64,000 nucleotides of DNA from Microbacterium rhizomatis (GCF_008710745.1 NZ_VYSA01000001.1:1736001-1800000); one strand, 5' to 3'; positions 1 to 9,314 are shown, counted from the stretch's first letter. Numbers and translations: made by a program. The notes: generated by a model not told the origin, from the letters alone.

Positions 1-2936
1 CGCGCCAGGAAGTAGCCCATCTCGCGGGGAATGACGTCGGCACCGTCCATGGCCCACCCGAGCGCCGATGTGTCGACCGGTTCGGGGTGGGTGCCCTGGC
101 TGACCTGAGGGAGCTGCTGCGGGTCGCCGAGCAGCAGCAGGCGCGACGATGCGAGCGAGACGGCGATCGTGGAGGCGAGCGAGAACTGCCCCGCCTCGTC
201 GATCACGAGCAGGTCGAGCGAGCCGCGCGGCACGCGCCCCTCATGGCTGAAGTCCCAAGCGGTCCCGCCGACGACGAACCCGACGGCGGAGTTCTCCTGC
301 GTGAATGCCGCCAGACCGTTCTTCGGGAGCGGCGTGAACGGAAGGTCGGTCGCCGCGGCGTCTTTCGGCGCCTTCCCCACCTGGGCCGCCGGCACGCCCG
401 CCTCGACGACCCGGGCGAGCATGTTCTCGACGACGGCATGCGACTGCGCCACGACGCCGACCTTGAATCCGCGCTCGGCGACGAGTCGGGCGATCACATG
501 CGAGCCGACGTATGTCTTGCCCGTGCCGGGTGGGCCCTGCACCGCGAGGTAGCTGCGGTCGAGGTCGAGGAGGCTGCGCACGATCGCATCGACCTCGCCT
601 CCGGGAGCTGCAGAGGCGAGGGCGCCCGAGAACGTGCGGGGCGGATGCCGGAGCAGGATGTCGGTCGCGGGATCGGCCGGAAGCACCGGAGCCGCGGCGG
701 CCACCGCGTCCGCCCAGGCATCGATCGCCTTCTGCTGGTTGCCCGCCGAGGGCGGTGAGGGCGGCGTGATCGCGATCGGGAGCTCGGCCCAGGTCACGTC
801 CTGCACCGCGAACTCCTCGACGATCGCCCCGTCGTCGAGGAGCTCGATGACCTTGGCGCGATGGTCCGCGTGGATCCACCGTGGCGACGGGGTGAACGGG
901 AACGGTGCCGGCAGGTCGTAGATGAGAGAGGGTTCGGAGCCCACCGTCAGCCGGGTACCGGGCGCGAACTCGCCGCGGAGTTCGATGCGACGCCGGTCGG
1001 TGCGCTGGCCCTCTTCGCGGTGCCAGTCCTCGACGACCCGGCAGAGCGCGGCGTTGAGCACGACGACGTCACGGGAGTCTTCCCACACCGACACCGGTTC
1101 GCGCAGGCGCAGGAAGTGCGTGGCCCAGAACGTCTTGGCCTCACGCGGGTAGTAGTCGATCGCCGCCGCGCCCAGCCGGAGAGCGCGATCCTCGGCGGAG
1201 TCGGCGGGATGCTGGGCCGCGAGGCGATTCAGCTCCACGGACCGGGGAGAGGGCTCGTACGAGTTCTCACCCGGTTCCGAATCCGGCGACGGACGCAGCC
1301 CGGCCTCGCGGGCCCGGGCGACGAGCCAGTTGCGCAGACGTCGCGTCGAGACGCAGTCGTAGCGGTTGTAGTCGGCCAGATCGTCGAGGATCTCCTGCGC
1401 CTCGGTCGTCCGCCCGTCGTCGCCGAGCGCACGCGCCTCGACGTAGCGGACGATCGAGTCGTCGCCCTTCTGCACGTCACTCGTGCGCACCTCGGCGCCC
1501 ATGTACAGAGGTTCGAGCTTCTTGATCGAGTACGAGCGCGACCCGACGCGCAGCGCGCGGCGCACGATCGGGTAGAGGTCCACGAAGACGCCGTCGCGCA
1601 ACAGCCGATCGACGTCGCCCTCGCGGACGCCGTGCCGCGCGGCCATGGCCAGCAGATGCGCGGTCTCGTACGGCGCGTAGTGGTAGATGTGCATTCCCGG
1701 ATGCTGCTGCCGCAAGAGATTCACGGTGTCGAGGAACGTCTCGAGCGCGATGCGCTCGTCGGCGAAGGAGTGCGCCCACAGCGCGCTGTACTGCTCGCGC
1801 ACGTCGACCCAGCCGAAGAGGTAGTCGATGCCCCACGACGTCGCATCGCCCTCGGTGTAGAGCGGGTCGCCCTCGAAGTCGAAGAAGATGTCGCCCGCGT
1901 CGGGCAGCGGGAGCGCCCCCAGAGCGGTCGGCGCGACGACCTCGTACGTCGGGACTGGCGGCGCGCCCGCGGGCGCGGCAGACTCGGCCTCCGCGGCGAG
2001 CGGCGACACCGGCGGCGGGATCAGGGGCGGGATGCCTGCCGGGCTCTCGCGCTGCAGCCGCGCCTGTGTTCGGAGCATCGCGAAGACGTCCGGGTTCATG
2101 CCGGGCGCGGGCTCGACCGCGTCGGCGAGGTCGTCGAGCGTGAAGATGCCCGCGGTGCGCAGCCGCTCGCGCTGGACGGGCCGCATGCCCGCGACGAGCA
2201 GGAGATCACGGGATGCCACGACCTCCCCGTCGCACGTCGCGCAGCGCCCGCACGCGATCACGCCGAGGTCTCCGCGCTCGTCGCCCCATGGGATCGCGTC
2301 GCCCCCGGGACCGAGATCGAGCCTGCGGTCCGCGACGAGGGCGCGGAGCCGCTCGCGCCGAAGCTCGAACACCGGAAGCAGGTCGTCGGCGGCGTGCGCG
2401 CTCACGGTTCCGTCACCGAGAAGCAGTTCGACGCGCTCGGACCGCGGCACGCCGAGACGATCGAGCTGATCGGCATATGCCGCGAGCTGCATGAGCGCCG
2501 TCACGCGCGCGTGGCGGGCGAGCTTGCTGTCCTGCACGATCCACCGCCCCTCTTCGTCACGGGTGAGGAAGTCGGCGAAACCGACGAAGTCGGGGGTCGC
2601 GAACGTCGCCTGGTAGATCACATCGGCGTCGGACTCGAGCGCGGCGATCGTCAGGGCGACGGCGTCGGCGAGAGCCGCAGCATCCGAAGACCGGGCCTCG
2701 GGAATCTCGACGACCCCCTCGCCGAACCTCTCGCGGTACGCCGCGAGCACGCGATGTTCGTGGGCGATCCCGAGGGTGCCCGCGCGTGCGAGCGTGAGGT
2801 CTTCCGGCTCGTCCACCGGTGCGACCCGACCGAGCCGCGCGTCGATCGCGCGCAGCCAGGCGAACTCGCACTCTGCGGCGGCCTTGAGGTCGCTCGCACT
2901 CCAGACGATGCGCCCTTCGTCCTCGATGTATCGCAT
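1..2936 (-). CDS. TM0106-type RecB-like nuclease / DEDD exonuclease / SF1 helicase, C-terminus missing
   Basis: Reading leftward from an ATG at 2936, the frame stays open to the window edge, giving about 978 residues without a stop. Three modules are visible. The first is an N-terminal RecB-like nuclease with a D-x-K core (VQDSKLARHA, about residue 134) and a cysteine cluster CGRCATC near residue 230. The second is a YprB/RNase-H-like exonuclease with FFDFEGDP near residue 350 and YNRYDC near residue 524. The third is a superfamily 1 helicase with GPPGTGKT near residue 800, VIDEAGQ near 908 and GDPQQLPQ near 937. This order is that of the TM0106-family nuclease/helicases, usually about 1,100-1,200 aa, so roughly the last 150-200 residues lie outside the window. 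Its role is presumably DNA processing or repair; the substrate is unknown. The opposite strand also carries a long open frame here, but it shows no recognisable motifs. Confidence 0.9.
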   Translation of the reverse strand, partial: MRYIEDEGRIVWSASDLKAAAECEFAWLRAIDARLGRVAPVDEPEDLTLARAGTLGIAHEHRVLAAYRERFGEGVVEIPEARSSDAAALADAVALTIAALESDADVIYQATFATPDFVGFADFLTRDEEGRWIVQDSKLARHARVTALMQLAAYADQLDRLGVPRSERVELLLGDGTVSAHAADDLLPVFELRRERLRALVADRRLDLGPGGDAIPWGDERGDLGVIACGRCATCDGEVVASRDLLLVAGMRPVQRERLRTAGIFTLDDLADAVEPAPGMNPDVFAMLRTQARLQRESPAGIPPLIPPPVSPLAAEAESAAPAGAPPVPTYEVVAPTALGALPLPDAGDIFFDFEGDPLYTEGDATSWGIDYLFGWVDVREQYSALWAHSFADERIALETFLDTVNLLRQQHPGMHIYHYAPYETAHLLAMAARHGVREGDVDRLLRDGVFVDLYPIVRRALRVGSRSYSIKKLEPLYMGAEVRTSDVQKGDDSIVRYVEARALGDDGRTTEAQEILDDLADYNRYDCVSTRRLRNWLVARAREAGLRPSPDSEPGENSYEPSPRSVELNRLAAQHPADSAEDRALRLGAAAIDYYPREAKTFWATHFLRLREPVSVWEDSRDVVVLNAALCRVVEDWHREEGQRTDRRRIELRGEFAPGTRLTVGSEPSLIYDLPAPFPFTPSPRWIHADHRAKVIELLDDGAIVEEFAVQDVTWAELPIAITPPSPPSAGNQQKAIDAWADAVAAAAPVLPADPATDILLRHPPRTFSGALASAAPGGEVDAIVRSLLDLDRSYLAVQGPPGTGKTYVGSHVIARLVAERGFKVGVVAQSHAVVENMLARVVEAGVPAAQVGKAPKDAAATDLPFTPLPKNGLAAFTQENSAVGFVVGGTAWDFSHEGRVPRGSLDLLVIDEAGQFSLASTIAVSLASSRLLLLGDPQQLPQVSQGTHPEPVDTSALGWAMDGADVIPREMGYFLA

Positions 2937-3010
2937 GGATCCCTTCCGTCTCGACGACGATAGCCGCCGCGCCCGACATCGGGTTCGAGTGGTGGTGCCA
3001 GACTGGGGGC

Positions 3011-5065
3011 ATGAGCCTCAGCTTCGAAAGCGCGTACCGCCACGGGTTCGCGCGGATCGCGGCATGCACGATCCCCGTCGCGATCGCCGACCCCGCGCGC
3101 AACGGCGAGGCCGTGCTGGCCGCCGCGCGGGAGTGCGATGCGGATGCCGTCTCGGTCGCCGTCTTCCCCGAGCTGTGCCTCACCGGCTACGCGATCGACG
3201 ATCTCGTCCTGCAGGATGCCGTGCTCGACGCCGTCGAGGCGGCGATCATGCGGCTGGTCGAGGCATCCGAGGAGCTGTTCCCGATGCTCGTCATCGGCGC
3301 GCCGCTTCGCCACCGCAACCGCCTCTACAACAGTGCCGTCGTGATCCACCGCGGAGAGCTGCTGGGCGTCGTCCCCAAGTCGTACCTTCCGACGTACCGC
3401 GAGTTCTACGAGCGCCGCTGGTACGCCTCGGGCGATGACCAGCGCGGCGGTGACATCCGAGTCGGAGAACTCGAAGCGCCGTTCGGCACCGACCTGCTGT
3501 TCGAGGCCCTCGACGTGCCCGGCTTGGTCGTGCATGCCGAAGTGTGCGAGGACGTCTGGGTGCCGATCCCCCCGTCCTCACCCGCGGCGCTGGCCGGCGC
3601 GACCGTGCTGCTGAACCTGTCGGGCAGCCCGATCACGATCGGCCGCGCCGAAGACCGCAAAGACCTGTGCCAGTCGCAGTCGCTGCGCTGTCTCGCCGCC
3701 TACGCCTACGCGGCGGCCGGCACAGGCGAGTCGACCAACGATCTGTCGTGGGACGGCCAGACCATGATCTACGAGGGCGGGCTGCTGCTCGCCGAGACGG
3801 AGAGGTTTCCGGACGGCCCTCGGCGCAGCGTCGCGGACGTCGACCTGGATCGCCTCCGCCAGGACCGCCTCCGCCAGGGCACGTTCGACGACAACCGCCG
3901 CACGCACGATCCGCATTTCCGCACCGTGCACTTCCGGCTCGATCCGCCCACCGGCGACATCGGCCTGCGACGCGCGCTCGACCGCTTCCCCTACGTGCCC
4001 GATGACCCGGCGCGGCTCGCGCAGGACTGCTACGAAGCGTTCAGCATCCAGGTCTCGGGCCTCGTCCAGCGTCTGCGCGCGATCGGCGACCCGCGGCCCG
4101 TGATCGGAGTGAGCGGCGGACTCGACTCCACGCACGCGCTGCTCGTGATCGCGCGGGCGATGGATCGCATGGGACGGCCGCGCAGCGACATCCTCGCCTA
4201 CACGATGCCCGGCTTCGCCACCTCCGAGCACACGAAATCCAACGCGATCGCCCTCGCCGAGGCGATGGGTGCCTCGATCGAGACGATCGACATCCGGCCC
4301 GCGGCATCCGAGATGCTCACCCGCATCGGCCACCCCTTCGCCGACGGCGAGCCCGTCCACGACGTCACGTTCGAGAACGTCCAGGCCGGGATGCGCACCG
4401 ACTACCTCTTCCGCCTGGCGAATCAGAACAACGGGATCGTGGTCGGTACCTCCGACCTCTCCGAGCTCGCGCTCGGCTGGGCGACCTACGGCGTGGGCGA
4501 CCAGATGAGCCACTACGCCGTGAACGCCGGCGTGCCGAAGACGCTGATCCAGCATCTGATCCGCTGGGTGATCGCGGAAGGGCAAGGCGTGGATGCCGCA
4601 GCCGCCGCCGTGCTGCAGTCCGTGCTCGACACAGAGATCAGCCCCGAACTCGTCCCGGCGGGGCAGGACGGCAAGATGCAGTCCACCGAAGACCGGATCG
4701 GGCCCTACGCCCTGCACGACTTCGCCCTGTTCCACGTCGTGCGCTACGGACTTCGGCCGTCGAAGGTCGCGTTCCTCGCGTCGCACGCGTGGCGAGACGC
4801 GGATGCCGGCGCCTGGCCGCCCGGCTTCCCCGCGGAGGATCGCTACGCGTACGACCTGCCGACGATCGCGAAATGGCTCGAGGTGTTCCTCCGCCGCTTC
4901 TTCGCGTTCGCGCAGTTCAAACGCTCCGCGATCCCGAACGGGCCCAAGGTCTCGGCAGCCGGATCGCTGTCACCGCGCGGCGACTGGCGTGCGCCGTCGG
5001 ATGGCAACGCCGAGGTGTGGCTCGCCGAGCTGCGCTCGGCACTCCCCGAGTCGTTCGAGGCCTGA
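3011..5065 (+). CDS. nadE: Glutamine-dependent NAD+ synthetase
   Basis: 684 aa, close to the roughly 680 aa of the two-domain actinobacterial NadE. It makes NAD+ from deamido-NAD+, ATP and glutamine. The N-terminal nitrilase-type glutaminase shows the expected triad: Glu in FPELCLTG (about residue 54), Lys in VVPKSYLP (about 122) and Cys in AEVCEDVW (about 179). The C-terminal synthetase carries the PP-loop SGGLDST near residue 367. The ATG at 3011 is preceded by a G-run that could be a ribosome site, and also by CAGACT six bases upstream that could be a -10 box. It is divergent from the nuclease/helicase gene, with 74 bp between the starts. The gene ends in a convergent junction holding an inverted-repeat element. 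Confidence 0.96.
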   Translation: MSLSFESAYRHGFARIAACTIPVAIADPARNGEAVLAAARECDADAVSVAVFPELCLTGYAIDDLVLQDAVLDAVEAAIMRLVEASEELFPMLVIGAPLRHRNRLYNSAVVIHRGELLGVVPKSYLPTYREFYERRWYASGDDQRGGDIRVGELEAPFGTDLLFEALDVPGLVVHAEVCEDVWVPIPPSSPAALAGATVLLNLSGSPITIGRAEDRKDLCQSQSLRCLAAYAYAAAGTGESTNDLSWDGQTMIYEGGLLLAETERFPDGPRRSVADVDLDRLRQDRLRQGTFDDNRRTHDPHFRTVHFRLDPPTGDIGLRRALDRFPYVPDDPARLAQDCYEAFSIQVSGLVQRLRAIGDPRPVIGVSGGLDSTHALLVIARAMDRMGRPRSDILAYTMPGFATSEHTKSNAIALAEAMGASIETIDIRPAASEMLTRIGHPFADGEPVHDVTFENVQAGMRTDYLFRLANQNNGIVVGTSDLSELALGWATYGVGDQMSHYAVNAGVPKTLIQHLIRWVIAEGQGVDAAAAAVLQSVLDTEISPELVPAGQDGKMQSTEDRIGPYALHDFALFHVVRYGLRPSKVAFLASHAWRDADAGAWPPGFPAEDRYAYDLPTIAKWLEVFLRRFFAFAQFKRSAIPNGPKVSAAGSLSPRGDWRAPSDGNAEVWLAELRSALPESFEA

Positions 5066-5090
5066 TCCGGGCCCGGGGTACGGGTACCGG

Positions 5091-5178
5091 CGAACATCTC
5101 GAAGGATGATCGAGCCGGATTTGCCCCTACGGCGCGCCGCTGGCCCACATCTGGCCCTGGCATCCTTCGAAATGTCCG
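5091..5178. repeat. Inverted-repeat element, family A copy 1
   Basis: Left arm CGAACATCTCGAAGGATG (5091-5108) and right arm CATCCTTCGAAATGTCCG (5161-5178) pair at 16 of 18 positions around a 52-bp loop. The element lies between the convergent 3' ends of nadE and the next gene, where a two-way terminator would be expected. Related copies with near-identical left arms lie at about 19981-20070 and 57622-57709. Confidence 0.65.
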
Positions 5179-5199
5179 AGTAAGGGCGAGCTCCCGGGA

Positions 5200-5778
5200 T
5201 CAGTGCGGAAAGGCGCCGTAGGCGATCGTGATGATCCATGCGTCGCGTGACATGTCGGCGATCTCGTAGTACACCCTGCGATCGGGCACCCACCCGCGGT
5301 GTCGGGCGGGATCGAGCCGCACGTAGTCGGCCTTGACACGCACCCCGCGGCCGTCCGCCTCGCGCACGGCCTGCACCTTGGTCCAGTGCGCGAGCAGGGC
5401 ATTCGTGTCCGACCCTTCGAGCAGATGCGAGTGACGCGTCATCTCGTGCAGGGTCGCATCGTCGGGATGCATGTCGCGGATGTCGAGGCCGACCGGGATC
5501 GACGGATCGGAGATCGCGACCACCGTGGCAGTCCGGAAGCTCGCTGTGCTGATCAGGATCGGCAGCTCCTCCGTCCCCTCCATCGCGATCAGGTGGGTGT
5601 GGTGCCCGAACTGATTCGGTGCCTCGCGCTCGACGAGAACGGTCTTCTCGTCGACGCCGCGCTGATCCGCGACGAGTTCTCTCGCGAGCATCCGCCGCCG
5701 ATCATGGACGGTGAGCTTGGGGTCCCACCCCAGGCGGGCGGTGATGCCTTGCGGCGCATCCAGCAGTACGGATTCCAT
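5200..5778 (-). CDS. 4'-phosphopantetheinyl transferase-like protein, active site degenerate
   Basis: 192 aa. The start at 5778 is chosen because AGGAG lies seven bases upstream; the open frame runs further upstream without a plausible site. The C-terminal half carries VGLDIRD and then HWTKVQAVREADGRG. These match the spacing of the two signature motifs of Sfp-type phosphopantetheinyl transferases, (V/I)G(V/I)D(I/V)E and (W/F)xxKEAxxKadG. However, the Lys-Glu-Ala core reads Val-Gln-Ala and the second Lys is missing, so normal catalysis is doubtful. No carrier-protein, polyketide or fatty-acid synthase gene is nearby. It may be a repurposed or inactive family member. The family assignment is inference from motif layout. 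Confidence 0.6.
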   Translation of the reverse strand: MESVLLDAPQGITARLGWDPKLTVHDRRRMLARELVADQRGVDEKTVLVEREAPNQFGHHTHLIAMEGTEELPILISTASFRTATVVAISDPSIPVGLDIRDMHPDDATLHEMTRHSHLLEGSDTNALLAHWTKVQAVREADGRGVRVKADYVRLDPARHRGWVPDRRVYYEIADMSRDAWIITIAYGAFPH

Positions 5779-5861
5779 CGTCAACTCCTGTCCGCGGCCC
5801 GCGCCGCAGGTCCATCCTGCCCCTCCGGACGAGGAACGGCACCCGGCTCGCGGAGAGCATT

Positions 5862-6425
5862 TCAGGCGGGCGGGCGGTCGCGGTGCAGGCCGACCCGATC
5901 GGGGATGTCGAAGGGAAGGCCGGGCAGCCACGACGCCGGTTCGGGCCACGGCCGCGAAGAGGGCAGCGCCGTCAGGAGGGTGCGCAACGCCGCGTCGTGC
6001 GGCCGCACCGGGGCGTGGGCGGGCAGCACCCGGCGAGGAGCGCGATGCCCGAGCGCGCCGCACCACCAGTGGCGCCAGGTCGACTGCGCCTGATCCGGAT
6101 CGAGGACGATGTAGTAGTCGGGCATGATCGCATCGCCCGACTCGAACTGGGCGAGCGTCGTCTCGACCTCCAGCTCGAGAGTCCCGAGCGTCGCGCGCTC
6201 TTCGTACAGTTCGACCCACGCGGCCGCGACATGCTCCAGCGGGTCGGCGTCGTGGACGATCCACGGTGCGCCGGCTGCCGCGATCCGGTGCGCGGCCACC
6301 GCAGGATCGGTACCGCGCAGAGAGAGGGTCTCGATGCCCGGGATGCCGTCGAGCGTCGCCATCGCGTCGCCCGACGCCGCTCCGACCACCGCGACGACAG
6401 TGCCTGTGCTCGATATGTGCGCCAT
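5862..6425 (-). CDS. Hypothetical protein next to the WXG100-DUF4474 gene
   Basis: 187 aa from an ATG at 6425. I do not recognise a family. The N-terminus (VVAVVGAASGDAMATLDG) resembles the first strand and loop of a nucleotide-binding fold but lacks a classical GxGxxG. The middle is acidic (VELYEERATLGTLELEVETT) and includes IMPDYYIVLDPD; the C-terminal third is rich in Pro, Trp and Arg. No signal peptide or membrane segment is seen. It lies 83 bp downstream of the WXG100-DUF4474 gene on the same strand, so the two may be co-transcribed. A dedicated chaperone or immunity partner is possible, but nothing in the sequence proves it. Confidence 0.7.
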   Translation of the reverse strand: MAHISSTGTVVAVVGAASGDAMATLDGIPGIETLSLRGTDPAVAAHRIAAAGAPWIVHDADPLEHVAAAWVELYEERATLGTLELEVETTLAQFESGDAIMPDYYIVLDPDQAQSTWRHWWCGALGHRAPRRVLPAHAPVRPHDAALRTLLTALPSSRPWPEPASWLPGLPFDIPDRVGLHRDRPPA

Positions 6426-6508
6426 GCTCCAGCGTAGATCCCCCGCTGTTGCGTGCGGATGACGCGCGCCGGTCGATCGGGTTTCACCGGCCGGCATGTG
6501 CCGAAGGA

Positions 6509-7576
6509 CTACCGCCAGTCGTAGTCGATCGCGCCGGTGCGCACGTCGACGCGCACATCCAGGCCCTCGCGCCGCATCTCGCTGACCATCGCATCGCGCA
6601 GGCCCGGGTCGTCGACGTACAGGGTTCCCCTCTGCCCGAGGTCGTCCTTGTCGATGCCCGGGGTCGTCCGGATCGCCGCGTTCCAGTACTGGTCGCCGCC
6701 GATGGTGTCGTGCCCGTCGCTGGTGAAGTAGGTCTCGCCCGTGTTGACGTCGTAGATCTGCTGGACCATATGGATCCGCTCGTCCTGATCGGCGGCCGGA
6801 TAGAAGCCTGGGATGGCCTGACCCGGCGACTCCCAGACGTCCTTGTCGGGGTCGCGCACATACAGCCCGATCTCGCCGCCGAACGCCGCGCCTGCCCCGT
6901 AATTGCCCTTCCAGAGTTCGAGCCGGTACTCCTGGCCGCCGTACTCGAACTGCGTCACGCTGTCGTCCAGGTCCATCCCTCCGGCGAAGCCGAGCTTGTC
7001 GAACGCGTCCATGAATCCGAGGTGGCTCTGGATCGAGGTCTGGTTGGTGGTGTAGAAATCCTGGCCCTTGACGTACTCGAACCCGAACCCGGCCGAAATC
7101 GCGGCCTCGACGAGCGGCACGCGCATCGCGAGGTCGGCGAGGTTGCCGACCGCGTTCTGCAGGCCTGGCACGAGCCCGGTGAGGGTGCGTGGCAGCGGCG
7201 CCAGCTGACTGAAGATGTCGCCGCCACCGGTCGCGTGCGACGAGGTACCGCCGTATCCGCGGCTCGCGCCGACCTGGCCGGCTGCGAAGCCGGCGGGGAG
7301 CCCCCCTCCGTCCCGTTCGGACGCATTCTGCTGCTGTTCGGCCTGGCGCAGGAGGAGCGAACCGATCGACCGCAGGCTGTCGGCGGTGCGGCGCAGGGCC
7401 GCGCGATGGGGTCCGTTCCAATCCGACCGGAACGACGACGCGTCGGGGCCCTGCCACGGCGAGCGCGCGAGTTCGCCGCTCAGCTGGGTCTCGGCCGCGG
7501 CGAGCGCGTCGGCCGCTTTCGCGAACGTCGACCCCAGCGACCGCGTCGCCTCGATGTCCATTCCTGCGAACGACAT
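6509..7576 (-). CDS. WXG100-type N-terminus with DUF4474 domain, candidate type VII secretion substrate
   Basis: 355 aa; the ATG at 7576 follows GGGGGAG. Residues 1-90 form a helical hairpin of WXG100 type with Trp-Gln-Gly at 41-43 (SPWQGPDASSF). A Gly/Ser-rich linker runs to about residue 125. From about residue 155 the protein matches DUF4474, with FEYGGQEYRLELWKGNYG and FGGEIGLYV near 210-240. Helical WXG100-like heads on large C-terminal domains are typical of proteins exported by ESX/type VII systems, including polymorphic toxins. No secretion genes lie in this window. Export and any toxic role are inference; DUF4474 has no established activity that I know of. The gene is divergent from the FAD oxidoreductase. 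Confidence 0.8.
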   Translation of the reverse strand: MSFAGMDIEATRSLGSTFAKAADALAAAETQLSGELARSPWQGPDASSFRSDWNGPHRAALRRTADSLRSIGSLLLRQAEQQQNASERDGGGLPAGFAAGQVGASRGYGGTSSHATGGGDIFSQLAPLPRTLTGLVPGLQNAVGNLADLAMRVPLVEAAISAGFGFEYVKGQDFYTTNQTSIQSHLGFMDAFDKLGFAGGMDLDDSVTQFEYGGQEYRLELWKGNYGAGAAFGGEIGLYVRDPDKDVWESPGQAIPGFYPAADQDERIHMVQQIYDVNTGETYFTSDGHDTIGGDQYWNAAIRTTPGIDKDDLGQRGTLYVDDPGLRDAMVSEMRREGLDVRVDVRTGAIDYDWR

Positions 7577-7705
7577 GCGCTCCCCCGTCCGATCGTTTTC
7601 CACCTTATGGGCGGCGATCTGGCCAGGCCATGGGGCGGATTCCCCATGCGCTCCCCTTTCTGCGGAGCGCGGGGCGGCGAGCCCGCGGGTGACAGACTGG
7701 GCGAC

Positions 7706-9166
7706 ATGGCGAGGATGGCGACGATCGTCGGCAGCGGACCGAACGGCCTGACCGCAGCGGTCGCCCTCGCGCGGGCCGGCTACGACGTCAGGGTGCTCGA
7801 AGCGGCTGACGGTATCGGCGGCGCGGTCCGCACGGCTGAGCTCACCCTCCCAGGGTTCCGCCATGACATCGGATCGGCCGTGCATCCGGCTGCCCTCACG
7901 TCGCGCTTCTTCCAGGCGTTCGGGCTGCGGGAGAGGCTCGAGTGGATAGTGCCGGACGTGTCGTACGCGCACCCGCTCGACGACGGCCGTGCGGGTATCG
8001 CCTGGCGCGATCTCGCACGCACCGCCGACGCCCTGGGGCGCGATGCGCGCGCGTGGCGCGCCGTGGTCCGGCCCCTGAGCACCCACATGACCGGTCTGGT
8101 CGATTTCACCGGTTCTCAGCTGCTGCGGATGCCGCGGCATCCGGTAACTGCGACGCGCTTCGCGCTGCGGATGCTCGAGCTCGGGACCAGACTCGGCCAC
8201 CGGACGTTCACGACCCCCGAGGCGGATGCGCTGCTGACCGGCGTCTTCGCGCATGGCAACACCGCGCTGCCGTCGCTCGCGGCCGCCGCCTCCGGCCTGT
8301 TCCTCGCCGCCCACGCGCACACGGCCACCGGGTGGGCGTATCCGCGAGGGGGAGCGCAAGCGATCGCCGACGCCCTCACCGCCGATCTGCGCGCGCACGG
8401 CGGTGTGGTCGAGACGGGCGTCGAGGTCGTCTCCCTCGCCGGACTCGACTACGGCGACCCGGACGCAGGGGACCTTCTCCTGCTCGACACCTCCCCTCGC
8501 CTTCTGCTGACGCACCCCGGAATTCCGGCACGGTATGCGCGCAGCATCCGCGCGTATCGCTACGGATCCGCAGCCGCGAAGGTCGACTTCGCGCTCGACG
8601 GACCGATCCCGTGGGCGAATGCCGACGTCGCGCGCGCGCCGACCGTGCACCTCGGCGGTACGCGCGCGGAGATCGAGGCGGCCGAGACCGCGGTCGCGAG
8701 CGGCCGCGTGCCCGATCGACCGTATGTGCTGGCAGCTCAGCCATCGGTGCTCGACGACACCAGGGCGCCTGCGGGGAAGGCCGTGCTGTGGGCGTACATG
8801 CACGTACCTGCGGGCTCGACGCTCGACCCGACCGAGCACGTCACGCGGCAGGTGGAGCGGTTCGCGCCCGGCTTCCGCGACCTCATCCTCGCCAGTACCG
8901 CGATGACGGCGGCCGAGCGTGCGCGGTTCAATCCGGCATCCATCGGCGGCGACATCTTCGGCGGGGCATTCTCGGTCGTGCAGTCGATCCGGCGCCCCGT
9001 GGTCTCGCCGGTGCCGTGGCGCACGCCTCTCCGCGGCGTCTATCTCGCCTCGGCGTCGACGCCACCGGGGCCCGGAGTGACGGGGATGCCGGGATGGTAC
9101 GCCGCCCGTCAGGCCCTCGCCGACAACGCCGGGGTCGGGATCGAGCTCGAGGACCTGTTCGGCTGA
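7706..9166 (+). CDS. FAD-dependent NAD(P)/FAD oxidoreductase, phytoene-desaturase-like (COG1233)
   Basis: 486 aa. The N-terminus MARMATIVGSGPNGLTAA contains the dinucleotide-binding GxGxxG. It is followed by a Glu at the end of the second strand (VRVLEAADGIGGAVRT), the standard FAD-binding pattern of the CrtI/amine-oxidase superfamily. The C-terminus (PGPGVTGMPGWYAARQAL) is the conserved FAD-contact region of this group. The substrate cannot be told; no carotenoid genes are near, so a role as a general desaturase or isomerase-like enzyme is open. CAGACT lies seven bases before the ATG, which suggests a leaderless transcript. The stop codon lies inside the left copy of the direct repeat that bounds the 9.2-10.9 kb insertion. 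Confidence 0.88.
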   Translation: MARMATIVGSGPNGLTAAVALARAGYDVRVLEAADGIGGAVRTAELTLPGFRHDIGSAVHPAALTSRFFQAFGLRERLEWIVPDVSYAHPLDDGRAGIAWRDLARTADALGRDARAWRAVVRPLSTHMTGLVDFTGSQLLRMPRHPVTATRFALRMLELGTRLGHRTFTTPEADALLTGVFAHGNTALPSLAAAASGLFLAAHAHTATGWAYPRGGAQAIADALTADLRAHGGVVETGVEVVSLAGLDYGDPDAGDLLLLDTSPRLLLTHPGIPARYARSIRAYRYGSAAAKVDFALDGPIPWANADVARAPTVHLGGTRAEIEAAETAVASGRVPDRPYVLAAQPSVLDDTRAPAGKAVLWAYMHVPAGSTLDPTEHVTRQVERFAPGFRDLILASTAMTAAERARFNPASIGGDIFGGAFSVVQSIRRPVVSPVPWRTPLRGVYLASASTPPGPGVTGMPGWYAARQALADNAGVGIELEDLFG

Positions 9167-9180
9167 GCCCAGCCGGCGGG
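9154..9180. repeat. Left direct repeat bounding a 1.7-kb insertion
   Basis: 27 bp containing TTCGGCTGAGCCC then A then GCCGGCGGG. It overlaps the last codons and stop of the FAD oxidoreductase. The right copy at 10872-10898 matches at 25 of 27 positions. Together they enclose two broken envelope genes. Confidence 0.7.
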
Positions 9181-9314
9181 CGCGTCAGGCACTGGCCGCG
9201 GGTCGTCTGTCGTCGCGCCGGTCACACCACCGGGAGACCGGCTCGATTGAGCCCCGTCGCGAGTTATCCACAGGGCGGTCCGTACGCGCCCACCCGGAGG
9301 CGACGGCGGACTAG

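Noticed and set aside
861..2963. A 700-codon open frame on the + strand opposite the nuclease/helicase
   Set aside because: High GC keeps the antisense frame open; its translation is Arg/Val/Glu-rich without motifs, while the minus strand carries complete helicase motifs.
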